From Janthinobacterium tructae (GTDB taxonomy: Bacteria > Pseudomonadota > Gammaproteobacteria > Burkholderiales > Burkholderiaceae_D): DNA of 64,000 bases. Below, one piece after another: positions 44,076 to 53,310 of this stretch (positions are counted from its first letter, which is position 1; the number at the start of each line of letters is the position of its first letter). The stretch covers positions 1,240,001 to 1,304,000 of the forward strand of contig NZ_CP041185.1 in NCBI RefSeq assembly GCF_006517255.1. The letters are read 5' to 3'. A program made the translations under genes and the position numbers. The notes under the pieces are model-generated. The model was not told where the DNA came from, did not search any database, and was given only the letters and a program-made list of their open reading frames with translations.

Positions 44076-44711
44076 TTAAGGTATTTGCAGGAGTTTATGG
44101 GTTTGCAGGCTCAGCTTCCACTTCGGGTTGCTTTTGCACGTCTCGATGGCCAGTTGCATGTTGTGCGCGGCCAGAGGGCCGTCCATCGCCTGCACGAAGA
44201 AGTTCTCGAAGTCCAGTTGTTCGTAGGCGGCCAGGTCTTGCTGGAACTGGGGAATGACCACCTTGATTTCATTGCCTTTGTGTACGACCAGTGTCGAACC
44301 CATCTTCGGGCTGACGCAGATCCAGTCCACGCCGGGCGGAACGGGCAAGGTGCCGTTGGTTTCGATGGCGATGGTAAAGCCCACCGCATGCATGGCGTCG
44401 ATCAGGGCCGTGTCCAGTTGCAGCAGCGGCTCGCCGCCCGTAAACACCACGTATTTGCTCGGCGCGTAGCTGGCCGGCCACAGGCTGTCGATCAGCGCGG
44501 CCAGTTCCTCGGGCGTCTTGAACTTGCCGCCCCGTTCGCCATCGGTGCCGACGAAATCCGTGTCGCAGAACTGGCACACGGCCGTGGCGCGGTCACTTTC
44601 GCGGCCCGTCCACAGATTGCAGCCGGAAAAGCGGCAAAACACGGCCGGACGGCCCGCGTGCGCACCTTCGCCCTGCAGGGTATAAAAAATCTCTTTGATG
44701 CTATAAGTCAC
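44076..44711 (-). CDS. queE: 7-carboxy-7-deazaguanine synthase QueE
   Basis: This 211-residue radical SAM enzyme makes 7-carboxy-7-deazaguanine from 6-carboxytetrahydropterin. The cluster motif is the unusual CX14CX2C (Cys31, Cys46, Cys49), the variant characterised in Burkholderia QueE, instead of CX3CX2C. VFTGGEPLLQ and AIETNGTLPV are the SAM-binding motifs. The start is a GTG at 44711 with AGGA six to seven bases upstream; longer ATG frames are not family-like. queC is not in the window. Confidence 0.9.
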   Translation of the reverse strand: MTYSIKEIFYTLQGEGAHAGRPAVFCRFSGCNLWTGRESDRATAVCQFCDTDFVGTDGERGGKFKTPEELAALIDSLWPASYAPSKYVVFTGGEPLLQLDTALIDAMHAVGFTIAIETNGTLPVPPGVDWICVSPKMGSTLVVHKGNEIKVVIPQFQQDLAAYEQLDFENFFVQAMDGPLAAHNMQLAIETCKSNPKWKLSLQTHKLLQIP

Positions 44712-44808
44712 TGTATTTCCTAAGAGCTGGCTGGCGTCATCGCGCAAGGCGACCGCAGCGATGCCCGCGCACAACGCCGGAACCGCAAATGCCGATTGAC
44801 AACCCTCT

Positions 44809-44839
44809 ATTATATGCCGCCACGATACTTCCCGTGCAA
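44809..44839 (-). promoter_or_regulatory. Possible promoter of the queE operon
   Basis: On the minus strand TTGCAC (44834-44839) and TATAAT (44809-44814) are separated by 19 bp, about 100 bases upstream of queE. The rest of the 289 bp gap (44712-45000) shows no riboswitch that I recognise. Confidence 0.4.
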
Positions 44840-45000
44840 ATGCCGTGGCCGCCACCTGGCGCCGCGGTGTCAACCGGCAAGAAAGCCACAGGGGCAGGCA
44901 TAACTGCGTAGCTTTTGCGTTTAGACAATATAAATAACCCAAAGTTAATATATTTTCTGTAAGAACATTGCCCGTTGGAAAACTTTTGGGGAGCAAGGAC

Positions 45001-45915
45001 ATGCTGCAACGCTGGATACGCCTGCCGTACCGCCTGAGCATTCTGGCCTGCCTGACGGCCGCCGCACTCGCCGCCGCACTCGCCGCCTTGCACGCCGGCT
45101 ATGCGGCCGGGACGATGCCGCGAGCCAGCATCCCCTCCCCTCTGCTGGTGGCCTGCGCCCTCCTGCTCCTTGCGCTGGCGCTGTTGCTGTGGCGACAGCA
45201 CCGCCTGGCGCTGCGCCAGCGGGGGCTGGAACAGCTGCGCGCCGACGCCGAGCAGACGCGCCTGGCCAGCGGGCAGCGCAAGGCGCGTGAACAGGAACGC
45301 CTGCGCATCGGGCGCGATATCCACGACGACCTGGGCCAGCATCTGCTGACCCTGAAAATCGACCTGTCCATGCTGCAGGCCAGCACGCAGGGCGCGACGC
45401 CTCAGCTGGCGCGGCAACTGGCCGTGATGGCGCGCAATGTCGACCTCAGCATCGCGGCGCTGCGGCGCGTCATCCACGACCTGCGCCCGCCCGCCCTCGA
45501 TGCCGGCCTGCAAGCGGCGTGCGACGGCTTGCTGACGGACTTCCAGCGCAGCACGGGCATCGATTGCAGCTGCGATTACCGGCTCGACGCCGCCGCCGGC
45601 AGCATACATGGCCCCCTGCTATACCACGCGCTGCAGGAAGCGCTGGCCAATATCGCCCGCCATGCGCGCGCCACGCATGTCCAGCTGAGCCTGCAACAAG
45701 CGGGCGACACCCTCGCCTGCCGCATCAGCGACGACGGCGTCGGACTGACCGGTTCGCCGCCGCGCCTCGGTTGCGGCCTGTCCGGCATGCATGAGCGCGT
45801 GGCCGCCGCCGGCGGCAGCCTGCACATTGCCAGCCACAGCGGCGCCGGCACCACCTTGCACCTGTCGCTGCCCCTGCCAGGCTGCGGCCACGATGAAGCA
45901 ATGGCCCATCGCTGA
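45001..45915 (+). CDS. Membrane sensor histidine kinase, NarL/DesK-type (HisKA_3)
   Basis: This 304-residue protein has two transmembrane helices (about 12-36 and 48-64) with a very short periplasmic loop, a coiled coil and a HisKA_3 domain with His in RIGRDIHDDLGQHLLTLKID. The ATPase domain carries ALQEALANIARHA, DDGVGL and GCGLSGMHERV. Such kinases pair with LuxR-type regulators, none of which is adjacent. GGGGAG with a suitable gap precedes the ATG at 45001. The signal is unknown and may be sensed in the membrane. Confidence 0.85.
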   Translation: MLQRWIRLPYRLSILACLTAAALAAALAALHAGYAAGTMPRASIPSPLLVACALLLLALALLLWRQHRLALRQRGLEQLRADAEQTRLASGQRKAREQERLRIGRDIHDDLGQHLLTLKIDLSMLQASTQGATPQLARQLAVMARNVDLSIAALRRVIHDLRPPALDAGLQAACDGLLTDFQRSTGIDCSCDYRLDAAAGSIHGPLLYHALQEALANIARHARATHVQLSLQQAGDTLACRISDDGVGLTGSPPRLGCGLSGMHERVAAAGGSLHIASHSGAGTTLHLSLPLPGCGHDEAMAHR

Positions 45916-46008
45916 AAATATTGCTCTATATCAACACCATCGCTACTCCACGCTGCATCATGGCCAAGGAGCCAGCTCCCCCCATTCACGCCCAGGAAGG
46001 ATGCATTC

Positions 46009-46995
46009 ATGCCGGATAGTCACGCACATGCCAGCGCATCGCCGTATGGCGAAGCCCAGGGTTTCGCCGTCAAGATGATGGAATTGCTGGTGGTGCCCAC
46101 CTTTGTCCTCGATGTGCATGGGCGGGTGATGATCTGGAACCGCGCCTGCGAGCAGCTGACGGGCGTGCCGGCGGCCGAAGTACTGGGCACGTGCGAGCCG
46201 GGCCGCTGCTTTTACAACGACGAGCGCCCCACCCTGGCCGACCTGCTGCTGGCCGGACGCGGCGGCGACATGCGCGCGCTGCACGCGCAGCAGCAATACC
46301 GCAGCAGCACGGGCAGCAATCTGTGTGCAGAAAACTGGTGCGACATGCCGCGCACGGGGCGGCGCCGCTACCTGGCCGTCGATGCCAGCCCCATCTACGG
46401 CAATCACGGCGAACTGATCGCCGTGGTGGAAACCCTGCGCGACATGACGGAAGAAAAACGTGCGCAGGTGGAACTGGAACGCCTGGCCACGCGCGATGGC
46501 TTGACGGGGCTGGCGAACCGGCGCTGCTTCGACGACACCATGCTGGCCGAATGGCAGCGCGCCCAGCGCCAGGGCCAGCCCCTGTCGCTGCTGATGGTCG
46601 ATGTCGACAATTTCAAGGAATACAACGACAGCCACGGCCACCAGGGCGGCGACCTGTGCCTGCGCAAGGTGGCCGGTGCCGTGGCCAGCGAAATGCGCAC
46701 GAACGACCTGGTGGCCCGCTATGGCGGCGAGGAATTTGCCGTCATCCTGCCGAACCAGTCGCTCAAGGGTGCGGCCATCGTGGCCGAACGCATCCGCCAG
46801 CGCGTGGAGCGGCTGCAACTGCCGCGCAAGCGCTCCGACGGCGCCTGCGTCACCGTCAGCATCGGCGCCGCCACGGCCCTGCCCGGCCCCGGCACGCAAC
46901 TGGGACAGCTGATCCACACGGCCGATTGCGCCCTGTACCGCGCCAAGCACCTGGGACGCAACCGCATCAGCCTGCCGGAAACCACGCTCACGTAA
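46009..46995 (+). CDS. Diguanylate cyclase with PAS domain
   Basis: This 328-residue cytoplasmic protein has a PAS domain (about 20-145) and a GGDEF domain (about 160-325). The active site is intact (GGEEF, 239-243), and the inhibitory I-site RxxD lies at 230-233, so it should make c-di-GMP with product feedback. DGLTGLANRRCFDD opens the domain. Cys residues in the PAS part (61, 67, 106, 111) might sense redox or metal. A link to the VpsR-type activator's possible c-di-GMP input is speculative. Confidence 0.92.
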   Translation: MPDSHAHASASPYGEAQGFAVKMMELLVVPTFVLDVHGRVMIWNRACEQLTGVPAAEVLGTCEPGRCFYNDERPTLADLLLAGRGGDMRALHAQQQYRSSTGSNLCAENWCDMPRTGRRRYLAVDASPIYGNHGELIAVVETLRDMTEEKRAQVELERLATRDGLTGLANRRCFDDTMLAEWQRAQRQGQPLSLLMVDVDNFKEYNDSHGHQGGDLCLRKVAGAVASEMRTNDLVARYGGEEFAVILPNQSLKGAAIVAERIRQRVERLQLPRKRSDGACVTVSIGAATALPGPGTQLGQLIHTADCALYRAKHLGRNRISLPETTLT

Positions 46996-47010
46996 GCAAT
47001 AAAGAAGCAA

Positions 47011-47035
47011 GACCAAATTTGGTGTATATTTGGTC
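47011..47035 (+). promoter_or_regulatory. Operator of the toxin-antitoxin pair
   Basis: GACCAAAT (47011-47018) and ATTTGGTC (47028-47035) form a perfect 8 bp inverted repeat. The palindrome ACCAAATTTGGT (47012-47023) overlaps it. It lies 30 bases before the antitoxin start and covers a TATATT -10-like box, as expected for autoregulation by the antitoxin. Confidence 0.7.
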
Positions 47036-47065
47036 CTATCGTAGTTTATCTCATTCGGAGACGCC

Positions 47066-47353
47066 GTGAACCTCAAGGAACGCATCAAGCCGATCTCCTA
47101 TCTCAAGGCCAATACGACCGAAATCGTCAACAGCTTTGACGCTGGCCAGGACGAGCCCATCATCATTACGCAAAATGGCGAAGCGAAGATGGTCGTGCTA
47201 TCGATGCACGCTTACCAGGAAGGCAAGCGGCAGGCGCAGCAGATGCAGGAACAGCATGCGTTCATGAAGCTGATCGCCCTGGGCAACCAGGACATCGCGC
47301 GCGGCGACGTGGTGTCCGAAGAAGACTTCCTGGCCAGCCTCGACCAGGCTTGA
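47066..47353 (+). CDS. Type II antitoxin, Phd/YefM family
   Basis: This 95-residue antitoxin has the Phd/YefM DNA-binding core (ISYLKANTTEIVNSFDAGQD then IIITQNGEAKMVVLSM) and an acidic C-terminal tail (VVSEEDFLASLDQA) that would wrap the toxin. The start is GTG with CGGAG upstream. The toxin ATG follows one base after the stop codon. Confidence 0.9.
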   Translation: MNLKERIKPISYLKANTTEIVNSFDAGQDEPIIITQNGEAKMVVLSMHAYQEGKRQAQQMQEQHAFMKLIALGNQDIARGDVVSEEDFLASLDQA

Positions 47354-47354
47354 G

Positions 47355-47687
47355 ATGGCGCGCCTCGTCGTGCTGAAAAGCGCCGCAGCCGATTTCAAGG
47401 AATTGCGCAGCGACTTCCAGGCGCGCCATGCGGCAGCGCCATGCGAGCAGTTCACCTCGGACTTTCGCCAACTCTTTGCCGATCTGAAGGCCTATCCCGA
47501 CGGCGGCGCACCCATCGAAGCGGCCCGCGACCTCGGCCTGGACGTGCGGCAGCGCCTGTGCCACGACATCCGCGTCGTGTACCACCATGATCGCGCGCAC
47601 GGCATCGTGTACATCCGCATGTTCCTGCCGACCCGGCGCGACTTTCTCAGCCATCTGACGGCACGCATCCTGCGGCCCGACTTTTAA
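47355..47687 (+). CDS. Type II toxin, RelE/ParE family
   Basis: This 110-residue basic protein has the RelE/ParE fold pattern: an N-terminal strand (ARLVVLKSAAADFKELRSDF), helices and C-terminal strands (RQRLCHDIRVVYHHDR then IVYIRMFLPTRRDF). It could be a ribosome-dependent mRNase (RelE) or a gyrase poison (ParE); sequence alone does not decide. It is translationally coupled to its antitoxin. Confidence 0.87.
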   Translation: MARLVVLKSAAADFKELRSDFQARHAAAPCEQFTSDFRQLFADLKAYPDGGAPIEAARDLGLDVRQRLCHDIRVVYHHDRAHGIVYIRMFLPTRRDFLSHLTARILRPDF

Positions 47688-47768
47688 TCTCGCCCCTATG
47701 CACGGCGGCCTGAATATTCTATGCTGCGGCGTTGCACTTTCATAACATCCAAAAAAGAAGGAGCCCTC

Positions 47769-50645
47769 GTGTCAAGAATCATGCCCGCTTTATTACCCGC
47801 TTTCGCCCTGGCCCTGTCGGCCATGGCCTCGTCGAACCTGGGCGCCGCGCCCGTCAAACCGGCCGCCACTCACAGCGCCACAGCCAGCAAAGCAGATTTG
47901 CTGCCATTCAAGGCCACCGAAAAGACCCTGGCCAATGGACTAAAAATCATCATCGTGCCAACCGGCTTCCCGAACCTGGTCTCGCTGCAAATTCCTGTGC
48001 AGACGGGCTCGCGCAATGAAGTCGAGCCGGGCAAGTCCGGTTTCGCGCATTTTTTTGAACACATGATGTTTCGCGGCACCAAGGCCTATCCGCCCGAGAA
48101 ATACCAGGAAGTCATCACCCGCGCCGGCGCGCGCCAGAACGCGTATACCAGCGACGACCTGACCAATTACCACACGACGTTTGCCAAGCAAGACCTGGAA
48201 ACCGTGCTGAAGGTGGAGGCGGACCGCTTCCAGCACCTCGACTACGCGGAAGACGCGTTCAAGACGGAATCGCGGGCCGTGCTGGGCGAATACAACAAGA
48301 ACAGCGCCAATCCCGTCTCGAAACTGTTCGAAGTGATGCGCGACAGCGCCTACACCACGCATACCTACAAGCACACGACGATGGGTTTTATCCAGGACAT
48401 CGAAGACATGCCGAACCAGTACGCGTATTCGAAGCTCTTCTTCGACCGCTGGTACCGTCCTGAGCGCACCACCATCATCATCGCCGGCGACGTCGAGCCG
48501 CAGCAAGCCATCGCGCTGGTGGAAAAATACTGGAGTCAGTGGCAGCGCGGCAAGCAGCAGGCGGCCGTGCCCGTGGAACCCGCGCCGCATGGCCCCGTCT
48601 ACAAGCACGTGGCCTGGCCGACGCCGACCCTGCCATGGGTGGCCGTGGGCTTCCACGCACCCGCGTTTTCCGTGAAGGACAAGGACCAGGCAGCACTGGC
48701 AACGTTGCTGTCGCTGTCGTTCGGCCGCACTTCGCCGCTGTATAAACGCCTGGTGCAAAATGAGCAAAAGGTCGACCAGTTGTTCGAGATGACGCCGGAC
48801 CGGGTCGACCCGACGCTGGCCGTGCTGGGCGCGCGCGTGAAAAACATCGATGACGCCGTCTACGTGCGCGACGCCATCCTGGCCACCGTGGCGCAGCTGC
48901 GCGATACGCCAGTGAGCGAAAAAGACCTGGCGGATGCCAAGTCGGCCGAAAAATACGGCCTGATCCGCTCACTCGACAACACGGAGCAGATCGCCGGCAC
49001 CCTGGCGTCCTTCGTGCATTTCGACCGCTCGTATGCCACCATCAACCAGTACTACCGCCTGATCGATACGCTTACGCCGGCCGACCTGCAGGCCGCCGCG
49101 CGCAAATACCTGACGGACGACGGCCTGGTGGTAACCACCCTGTCAAACCAGCCGATGGCAGCCGCCATCGCCACCACGCCGAAGCTGGCCAGCCTGCTGC
49201 CGCCCGCCTCGAACGCAAAATTTGACGTCTTGGTGCAAAAGTCCGCGCTGCCGCAGATCCGCTACAAGCTGCTGTTTACGGCCGGTTCCGCGCAAGACCC
49301 GAAAGGCAAGGAAGGCCTGGCCGCGCTGACGGCCGCCATGGTGGCGTCCGGTGGCTCGTCCGAACGCAAGATCGACGAAGTCAACCAGGCCCTGTTCCCG
49401 CTGGCCGGCAGTTTCAGCCAGCAGACGGACAAGGAAATGACGACGTTTACGGGTTCCATCCACCGCGATAACTGGACGCAGTTCAACGCCATCGCCCTGC
49501 CCCTGCTGCTCTCGCCGGGTTTCCGCGAAGACGACTTCCGCCGCCTGAAGGATGCCCAAAAGAACGCGCTGCTGCTGGACCTGAAGGACAATAACGAAGA
49601 GGAATTCGCCAAGGAACGCCTGCAAACGAATGTGTATGCAGGCACGCCGTATGGTCACCCTGTGCTCGGTACGGTGGCCGGCATCGACGCCATCACCCTC
49701 GACGATGTCAAACAGTTCTGGAAGAGGGCGTATGCGCAAGGCGCCGTCAAGGTGGGCCTTTCCGGCGAGGTGTCCGACGCCATGACGGCCTCGCTGACGC
49801 AGGCACTCGGCAAACTGCCGGCCGGCCCAGGCTTGCCGGCCACCGTCAAACCCGCGGGCCGCAAGGCGCAGGGCCTGGAAGTGGAAATCATCGAGAAAAA
49901 TACGCGCGCCACGGCCATCTCGTTCGGCCTGCCTTTGGAAGTGACGCGCACGCACCCGGACTTCCCCGCCCTGTGGCTGGCGAAGACGTGGCTGGGCGAG
50001 CACCGCGCTTCGAACTCCTACCTGTACCAGCGCATCCGCGAAATCCGCGGCATGAACTACGGCGATTACGCCTACATCGAAGCTTTCCCGCGCGGCATGT
50101 ATCAGTTCTTCCCGAACCCGAACCTGGGCCGCAAGGCGCAGCTGTTCGAGATCTGGATCCGCCCCGTGGCGCCGGACAACGCCCACTTCGCCCTGCGCGT
50201 GGCCCTGACGGAATTGGGCAAGCTCATCGACAACGGCCTGACGCAGGACGACTTCGCCACCACGCGCGACTACCTGATGAAGAACGTCTTCGTCATGACC
50301 TCGACGCAGGACCAGCAACTGGGCTATGCGCTCGACTCGCAATGGTATGGCACGCCGGAATTTACCAAGCTGATGCGTGACGGCCTGTCGAAACTGACGG
50401 TGGCCGATGTCAACCGCGCCATCAAACAGCATTTGTCGGCGAAAAACCTGTCCGTGGTGATCGTCGCCAAGGATGCGGCCGGCTTGAAGGATAAGCTCGT
50501 CAGCGACGCGTTTTCTCCCATCAAGTACGACGGCAACAAGCCGCAGGCGCTGCTCGATGAAGACAAAGTCATCGGCGCGATGAAGCTGAACATCAAACCG
50601 GCAGCCGTTACCGTGACGCCAGCGGCGCAGGCGTTCGCGAAGTAA
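47769..50645 (+). CDS. Exported M16 family zinc peptidase (two-domain)
   Basis: This 958-residue protein has a signal peptide (about 1-26, LGAA-AP) and tandem M16 halves. The first half carries the inverted zinc motif HFFEH (His94, Glu97, His98) and the downstream acidic ligand in ESRAVLGEYNKN, so it is active. The second half lacks the motif, as usual in pitrilysin-like single-chain enzymes. The GTG at 47769 has a perfect AAGGAG six bases upstream; an ATG at 47781 is too far from it. It would degrade peptides in the periplasm. Confidence 0.9.
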   Translation: MSRIMPALLPAFALALSAMASSNLGAAPVKPAATHSATASKADLLPFKATEKTLANGLKIIIVPTGFPNLVSLQIPVQTGSRNEVEPGKSGFAHFFEHMMFRGTKAYPPEKYQEVITRAGARQNAYTSDDLTNYHTTFAKQDLETVLKVEADRFQHLDYAEDAFKTESRAVLGEYNKNSANPVSKLFEVMRDSAYTTHTYKHTTMGFIQDIEDMPNQYAYSKLFFDRWYRPERTTIIIAGDVEPQQAIALVEKYWSQWQRGKQQAAVPVEPAPHGPVYKHVAWPTPTLPWVAVGFHAPAFSVKDKDQAALATLLSLSFGRTSPLYKRLVQNEQKVDQLFEMTPDRVDPTLAVLGARVKNIDDAVYVRDAILATVAQLRDTPVSEKDLADAKSAEKYGLIRSLDNTEQIAGTLASFVHFDRSYATINQYYRLIDTLTPADLQAAARKYLTDDGLVVTTLSNQPMAAAIATTPKLASLLPPASNAKFDVLVQKSALPQIRYKLLFTAGSAQDPKGKEGLAALTAAMVASGGSSERKIDEVNQALFPLAGSFSQQTDKEMTTFTGSIHRDNWTQFNAIALPLLLSPGFREDDFRRLKDAQKNALLLDLKDNNEEEFAKERLQTNVYAGTPYGHPVLGTVAGIDAITLDDVKQFWKRAYAQGAVKVGLSGEVSDAMTASLTQALGKLPAGPGLPATVKPAGRKAQGLEVEIIEKNTRATAISFGLPLEVTRTHPDFPALWLAKTWLGEHRASNSYLYQRIREIRGMNYGDYAYIEAFPRGMYQFFPNPNLGRKAQLFEIWIRPVAPDNAHFALRVALTELGKLIDNGLTQDDFATTRDYLMKNVFVMTSTQDQQLGYALDSQWYGTPEFTKLMRDGLSKLTVADVNRAIKQHLSAKNLSVVIVAKDAAGLKDKLVSDAFSPIKYDGNKPQALLDEDKVIGAMKLNIKPAAVTVTPAAQAFAK

Positions 50646-50662
50646 GCAGGCGCTGTGTCAGT

Positions 50663-50689
50663 CCCATCCGATGCTGGCCGTCGGATGGG
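50663..50689 (+). terminator. Hairpin after the M16 peptidase gene
   Basis: CCCATCCGA (50663-50671) and TCGGATGGG (50681-50689) form a 9 bp perfect stem 17 bases after the stop codon. No T run follows, so it is a probable but unproven terminator. Confidence 0.5.
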
Positions 50690-50749
50690 GTTGCCTCCGA
50701 GGATGAGCAGGCTTGAACACATCAACGATGCTACGGTGAAGGATCTGCA

Positions 50750-51385
50750 GTGACATGCTGCCACATTGACCATATCGCCATCACGGCGCCAACGCTGGAA
50801 GCGGGTGCCGAGCTGGTGCGGCTGGCGCTAGGGGTGGAACCTCAGGCTGGCGGAGCGCATGCCCACATGGGGACGCATAACCTTCTGCTGCGGCTTGGCG
50901 ATTCTGTCTACCTGGAAGTGATCGCGCCCGACCCCACGGCGCCGCCACCATCCAGGCCCCGCTGGTTCGCGCTTGACACCCTGGCCGCCAATGCGGCACC
51001 GGCACTCGCCACCTGGATAGCCCGCACTACCGATATCGAGGCAAGCGTTGCGGCTTGTTCGGAGCCACTTGGCAATATCGAGGCGATGAGCCGAGGTGCC
51101 CTGAATTGGCTGATCACCATTCCCGATGATGGCGCGTTGCGCCTGCATGGCGTTGCCCCGGCACTCATCGAGTGGCAAGCGGCAGCGCACCCGGCGGCCA
51201 GGCTGCAGGACCATGGACTGTCCCTCATCAAGCTTGACCTGTTTCATCCCGAACCGGAACGCATTGCGCGCTTGCTGCTATCGCTGGGCCTTGATAGCCA
51301 GGTGGCTGTGCACCCGTCGACAGGGGAACGCGGCCCCCGCCTGGTGGCCCACATCAACACGCCGCAGGGGCCGCGCCAACTGTAA
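50750..51385 (+). CDS. VOC (glyoxalase-like) family protein
   Basis: This 211-residue protein starts with CCHIDHIAITAPTLEAGAELV, the first beta-alpha unit of a glyoxalase-like VOC domain, and contains HAHMGTHNLLLRLGDSVYLEVI. The start is GTG with AAGGA seven bases upstream. It is probably cytoplasmic. The metal-binding His/Glu pattern is consistent with the glyoxalase_3 type. The substrate is unknown. Confidence 0.78.
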   Translation: MTCCHIDHIAITAPTLEAGAELVRLALGVEPQAGGAHAHMGTHNLLLRLGDSVYLEVIAPDPTAPPPSRPRWFALDTLAANAAPALATWIARTTDIEASVAACSEPLGNIEAMSRGALNWLITIPDDGALRLHGVAPALIEWQAAAHPAARLQDHGLSLIKLDLFHPEPERIARLLLSLGLDSQVAVHPSTGERGPRLVAHINTPQGPRQL

Positions 51386-51422
51386 GACCGGCGGACAATC
51401 AAGCGCGCCCGCGTTTGCCAAC

Positions 51423-51677
51423 TCACTCGAAGGGATTGGCCACCGAGGTCACCTCGGGCGGCGGCAACTGGTCGGGCAGTTCCTGCTTTTCCAGCTGCGC
51501 CACCACGTCGGCCAGCAGTTTTTGCAGCTGTTTCGCCAGGGCCAGGCCCGGCTTGTCCAGGGTCAGGTCGATGTCGCCGCTGAGGCTGATGCGGTCGATG
51601 CGGTTTTCGATGCTCAGATTGCCGATTTCCAGCACATCGCTTTCATTGGCGTAGGGGACGAATTTCTTTGCGCACAT
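51423..51677 (-). CDS. Small conserved-looking hypothetical protein
   Basis: This 84-residue acidic protein (MCAKKFVPYANESDVLEIGN then LSIENRIDRISLSGDIDLTL) ends in a helical and Pro-rich tail. AGAGGA precedes the ATG at 51677. It lies 11 bases after the nuclease stop on the same strand. No function is assigned; the two-gene arrangement could hint at a partner or inhibitor of the nuclease, but this is speculative. Confidence 0.6.
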   Translation of the reverse strand: MCAKKFVPYANESDVLEIGNLSIENRIDRISLSGDIDLTLDKPGLALAKQLQKLLADVVAQLEKQELPDQLPPPEVTSVANPFE

Positions 51678-51688
51678 GGGATTTCCTC

Positions 51689-52477
51689 TCAACGGTTTTT
51701 GGACTTGCTACTGATCTTCGGCAAACTCAGCATGCGCAGCTTTTGCTGGCGCGTCAGCGACGGTAACAGATCGATGCCTATCCTGTCTTCCAGTTGCGCA
51801 ATGCTCAGCATTTCATATTGCTTGGTATCGACGTTTTCGATGAAGTAGGCGGCGCCGGCGCGCTGGCGCGGGCTGTACACGGCCTTGTACAGGTGGCTGG
51901 GCACAATGACTCTTCCCACCTTGCGCAAGTTACCGCCAATGAACGCCGGCCCCGTGATCACGTACAAATCGCCCTCCTTCTTGGCCATCTTGCGCACGGC
52001 ACCCTCGATGCCGGCCCACACATAGCGGTTGTTGCGTGCATCCTGCGGCACCATGTTGGCCAGGGTAAAGCTGTCGTGCTGGCTCTGGCGATCCGGCATG
52101 TCGCCGTTGGGCGCCATGTGGCCACGGTCGAAGCCGCTGCGCGCATAATCGGCCAGTTCCGCGCGCTGGGCGGCGGGCAGCTTGCGTTCGGCGTGGAAGG
52201 AGTTTTCGCGTGACAAGTCCTGCGCCGCTTCCAGATTGTTCGCCGTCAGGTGTTCAGCCGACCATAGCGGCGTGCGCGTGATCCCCGAGTGCATCACGCC
52301 AAACACGTTGTAGCACAGCTCCCTGGTCGCCACGTCCAGCTTGGGGTTGGTGATTTCCGGCTTGCGGCCATCGACATAATGGGCGGGACAGGCATCGGCA
52401 TGCGCCAGGTTCGCGGCAAAGGCGGACGCCAGCAAGCCGCACGCCAGGGTCAGCCTGGCGATCGATCGTTGAATCAT
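51689..52477 (-). CDS. Exported DNA/RNA non-specific endonuclease (NucA type)
   Basis: This 262-residue secreted or periplasmic nuclease has a signal peptide (about 1-27, AHA-DA) and a His-Me finger domain with the catalytic DRGHMAPNGD motif (His general base, Asn metal ligand). An Asn-rich SFTLANMVPQDARNNR motif also belongs to the family. Three Cys occur in the mature part. It may scavenge DNA for phosphate or nucleotides. The ribosome site is moderate. Confidence 0.9.
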   Translation of the reverse strand: MIQRSIARLTLACGLLASAFAANLAHADACPAHYVDGRKPEITNPKLDVATRELCYNVFGVMHSGITRTPLWSAEHLTANNLEAAQDLSRENSFHAERKLPAAQRAELADYARSGFDRGHMAPNGDMPDRQSQHDSFTLANMVPQDARNNRYVWAGIEGAVRKMAKKEGDLYVITGPAFIGGNLRKVGRVIVPSHLYKAVYSPRQRAGAAYFIENVDTKQYEMLSIAQLEDRIGIDLLPSLTRQQKLRMLSLPKISSKSKNR

Positions 52478-52704
52478 ATTTCCCTAAGTGAAATCGTTGC
52501 AGGCCAGCATTCTAGCGGACGCCGGCCCGCACCACAAACCTGCACACACCTGGCGTGCGCGGGTGCGCGCGGCGGCGAGCGGGCGTGCAGGCGGCCCTGC
52601 GCAGAGCTGGCGCAAATAAAGGCCAAGCGGCTGCGCACAGCCATTCATATCTGCTAAGATTGCCTTGATTCGTTCGCATCGACCATTCAAGATCTGGAGA
52701 GCAT

Positions 52705-53232
52705 ATGATCAAAAAAACCCTGCTGCTGATCGTCGTCGTCGTCGCCGCCATCCTCGGCTATGCCACCACCAAGCCCGACACCTTCAGTGTCCAGCGCGAA
52801 ATCACCATCAAGGCCCCGCCCGAGAAAATCGCCGGCCTGATCACGGACTTCCATTACTGGGCCGCCTGGTCGCCGTGGGAAAAACTCGATCCGGCCATGC
52901 GCCGCACCTTTGCGGGCCCGGCCAATGGCCTGGGCGCGCAATATGCGTGGCAAGGCAATGACAAGGTGGGCGCCGGCCGCATGGAAATCACGGAAGCGGC
53001 CCAGCCCGAGCGCACCGTCATCAAGCTGGACTTCCTGAAACCGTTCAAAAGCCATAACACCACCACGTTTACCATGACACCCGAGGGCGACGGCACCAGG
53101 GTGAACTGGACCATGACGGGCCCCAGCCCTTACGTCAGCAAGGTCATGACGGTGTTTGTCAGCATGGACCGGATGATCGGCAAGGATTTTGAAAAAGGCT
53201 TGAACAACCTGAAAACGGCGGCGGAGCGCTAA
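52705..53232 (+). CDS. SRPBCC (START-like) domain protein with N-terminal anchor
   Basis: This 175-residue protein has one N-terminal membrane segment or uncleaved signal (about 4-20), followed by a polyketide-cyclase-like SRPBCC domain (VQREITIKAPPEKIAGLI to the end). Such domains bind hydrophobic ligands in a deep cavity. Ligand and partner are unknown. A clear terminator follows. Confidence 0.82.
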   Translation: MIKKTLLLIVVVVAAILGYATTKPDTFSVQREITIKAPPEKIAGLITDFHYWAAWSPWEKLDPAMRRTFAGPANGLGAQYAWQGNDKVGAGRMEITEAAQPERTVIKLDFLKPFKSHNTTTFTMTPEGDGTRVNWTMTGPSPYVSKVMTVFVSMDRMIGKDFEKGLNNLKTAAER

Positions 53233-53253
53233 GCTCTGCTCGCAGCATGCAGC

Positions 53254-53280
53254 AACAGGGCCCGCGCGGCCCTGTTTTCT
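53254..53280 (+). terminator. Intrinsic terminator after SRPBCC gene
   Basis: AACAGGGCC (53254-53262) and GGCCCTGTT (53268-53276) form a 9 bp stem with a 5 nt loop, followed by a T-rich tail (TTCT). It may also serve the convergent phcQ-like gene through its A-rich left flank. Confidence 0.75.
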
Positions 53281-53310
53281 TTGGCGCCGGCCCCTTGAGG
53301 ACCGCCCTGC

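Noticed and set aside
45001..46995. Histidine kinase and GGDEF protein as a two-component pair
   Set aside because: The second protein has no receiver domain and the gap between the genes is 93 bases, so they are probably independent.
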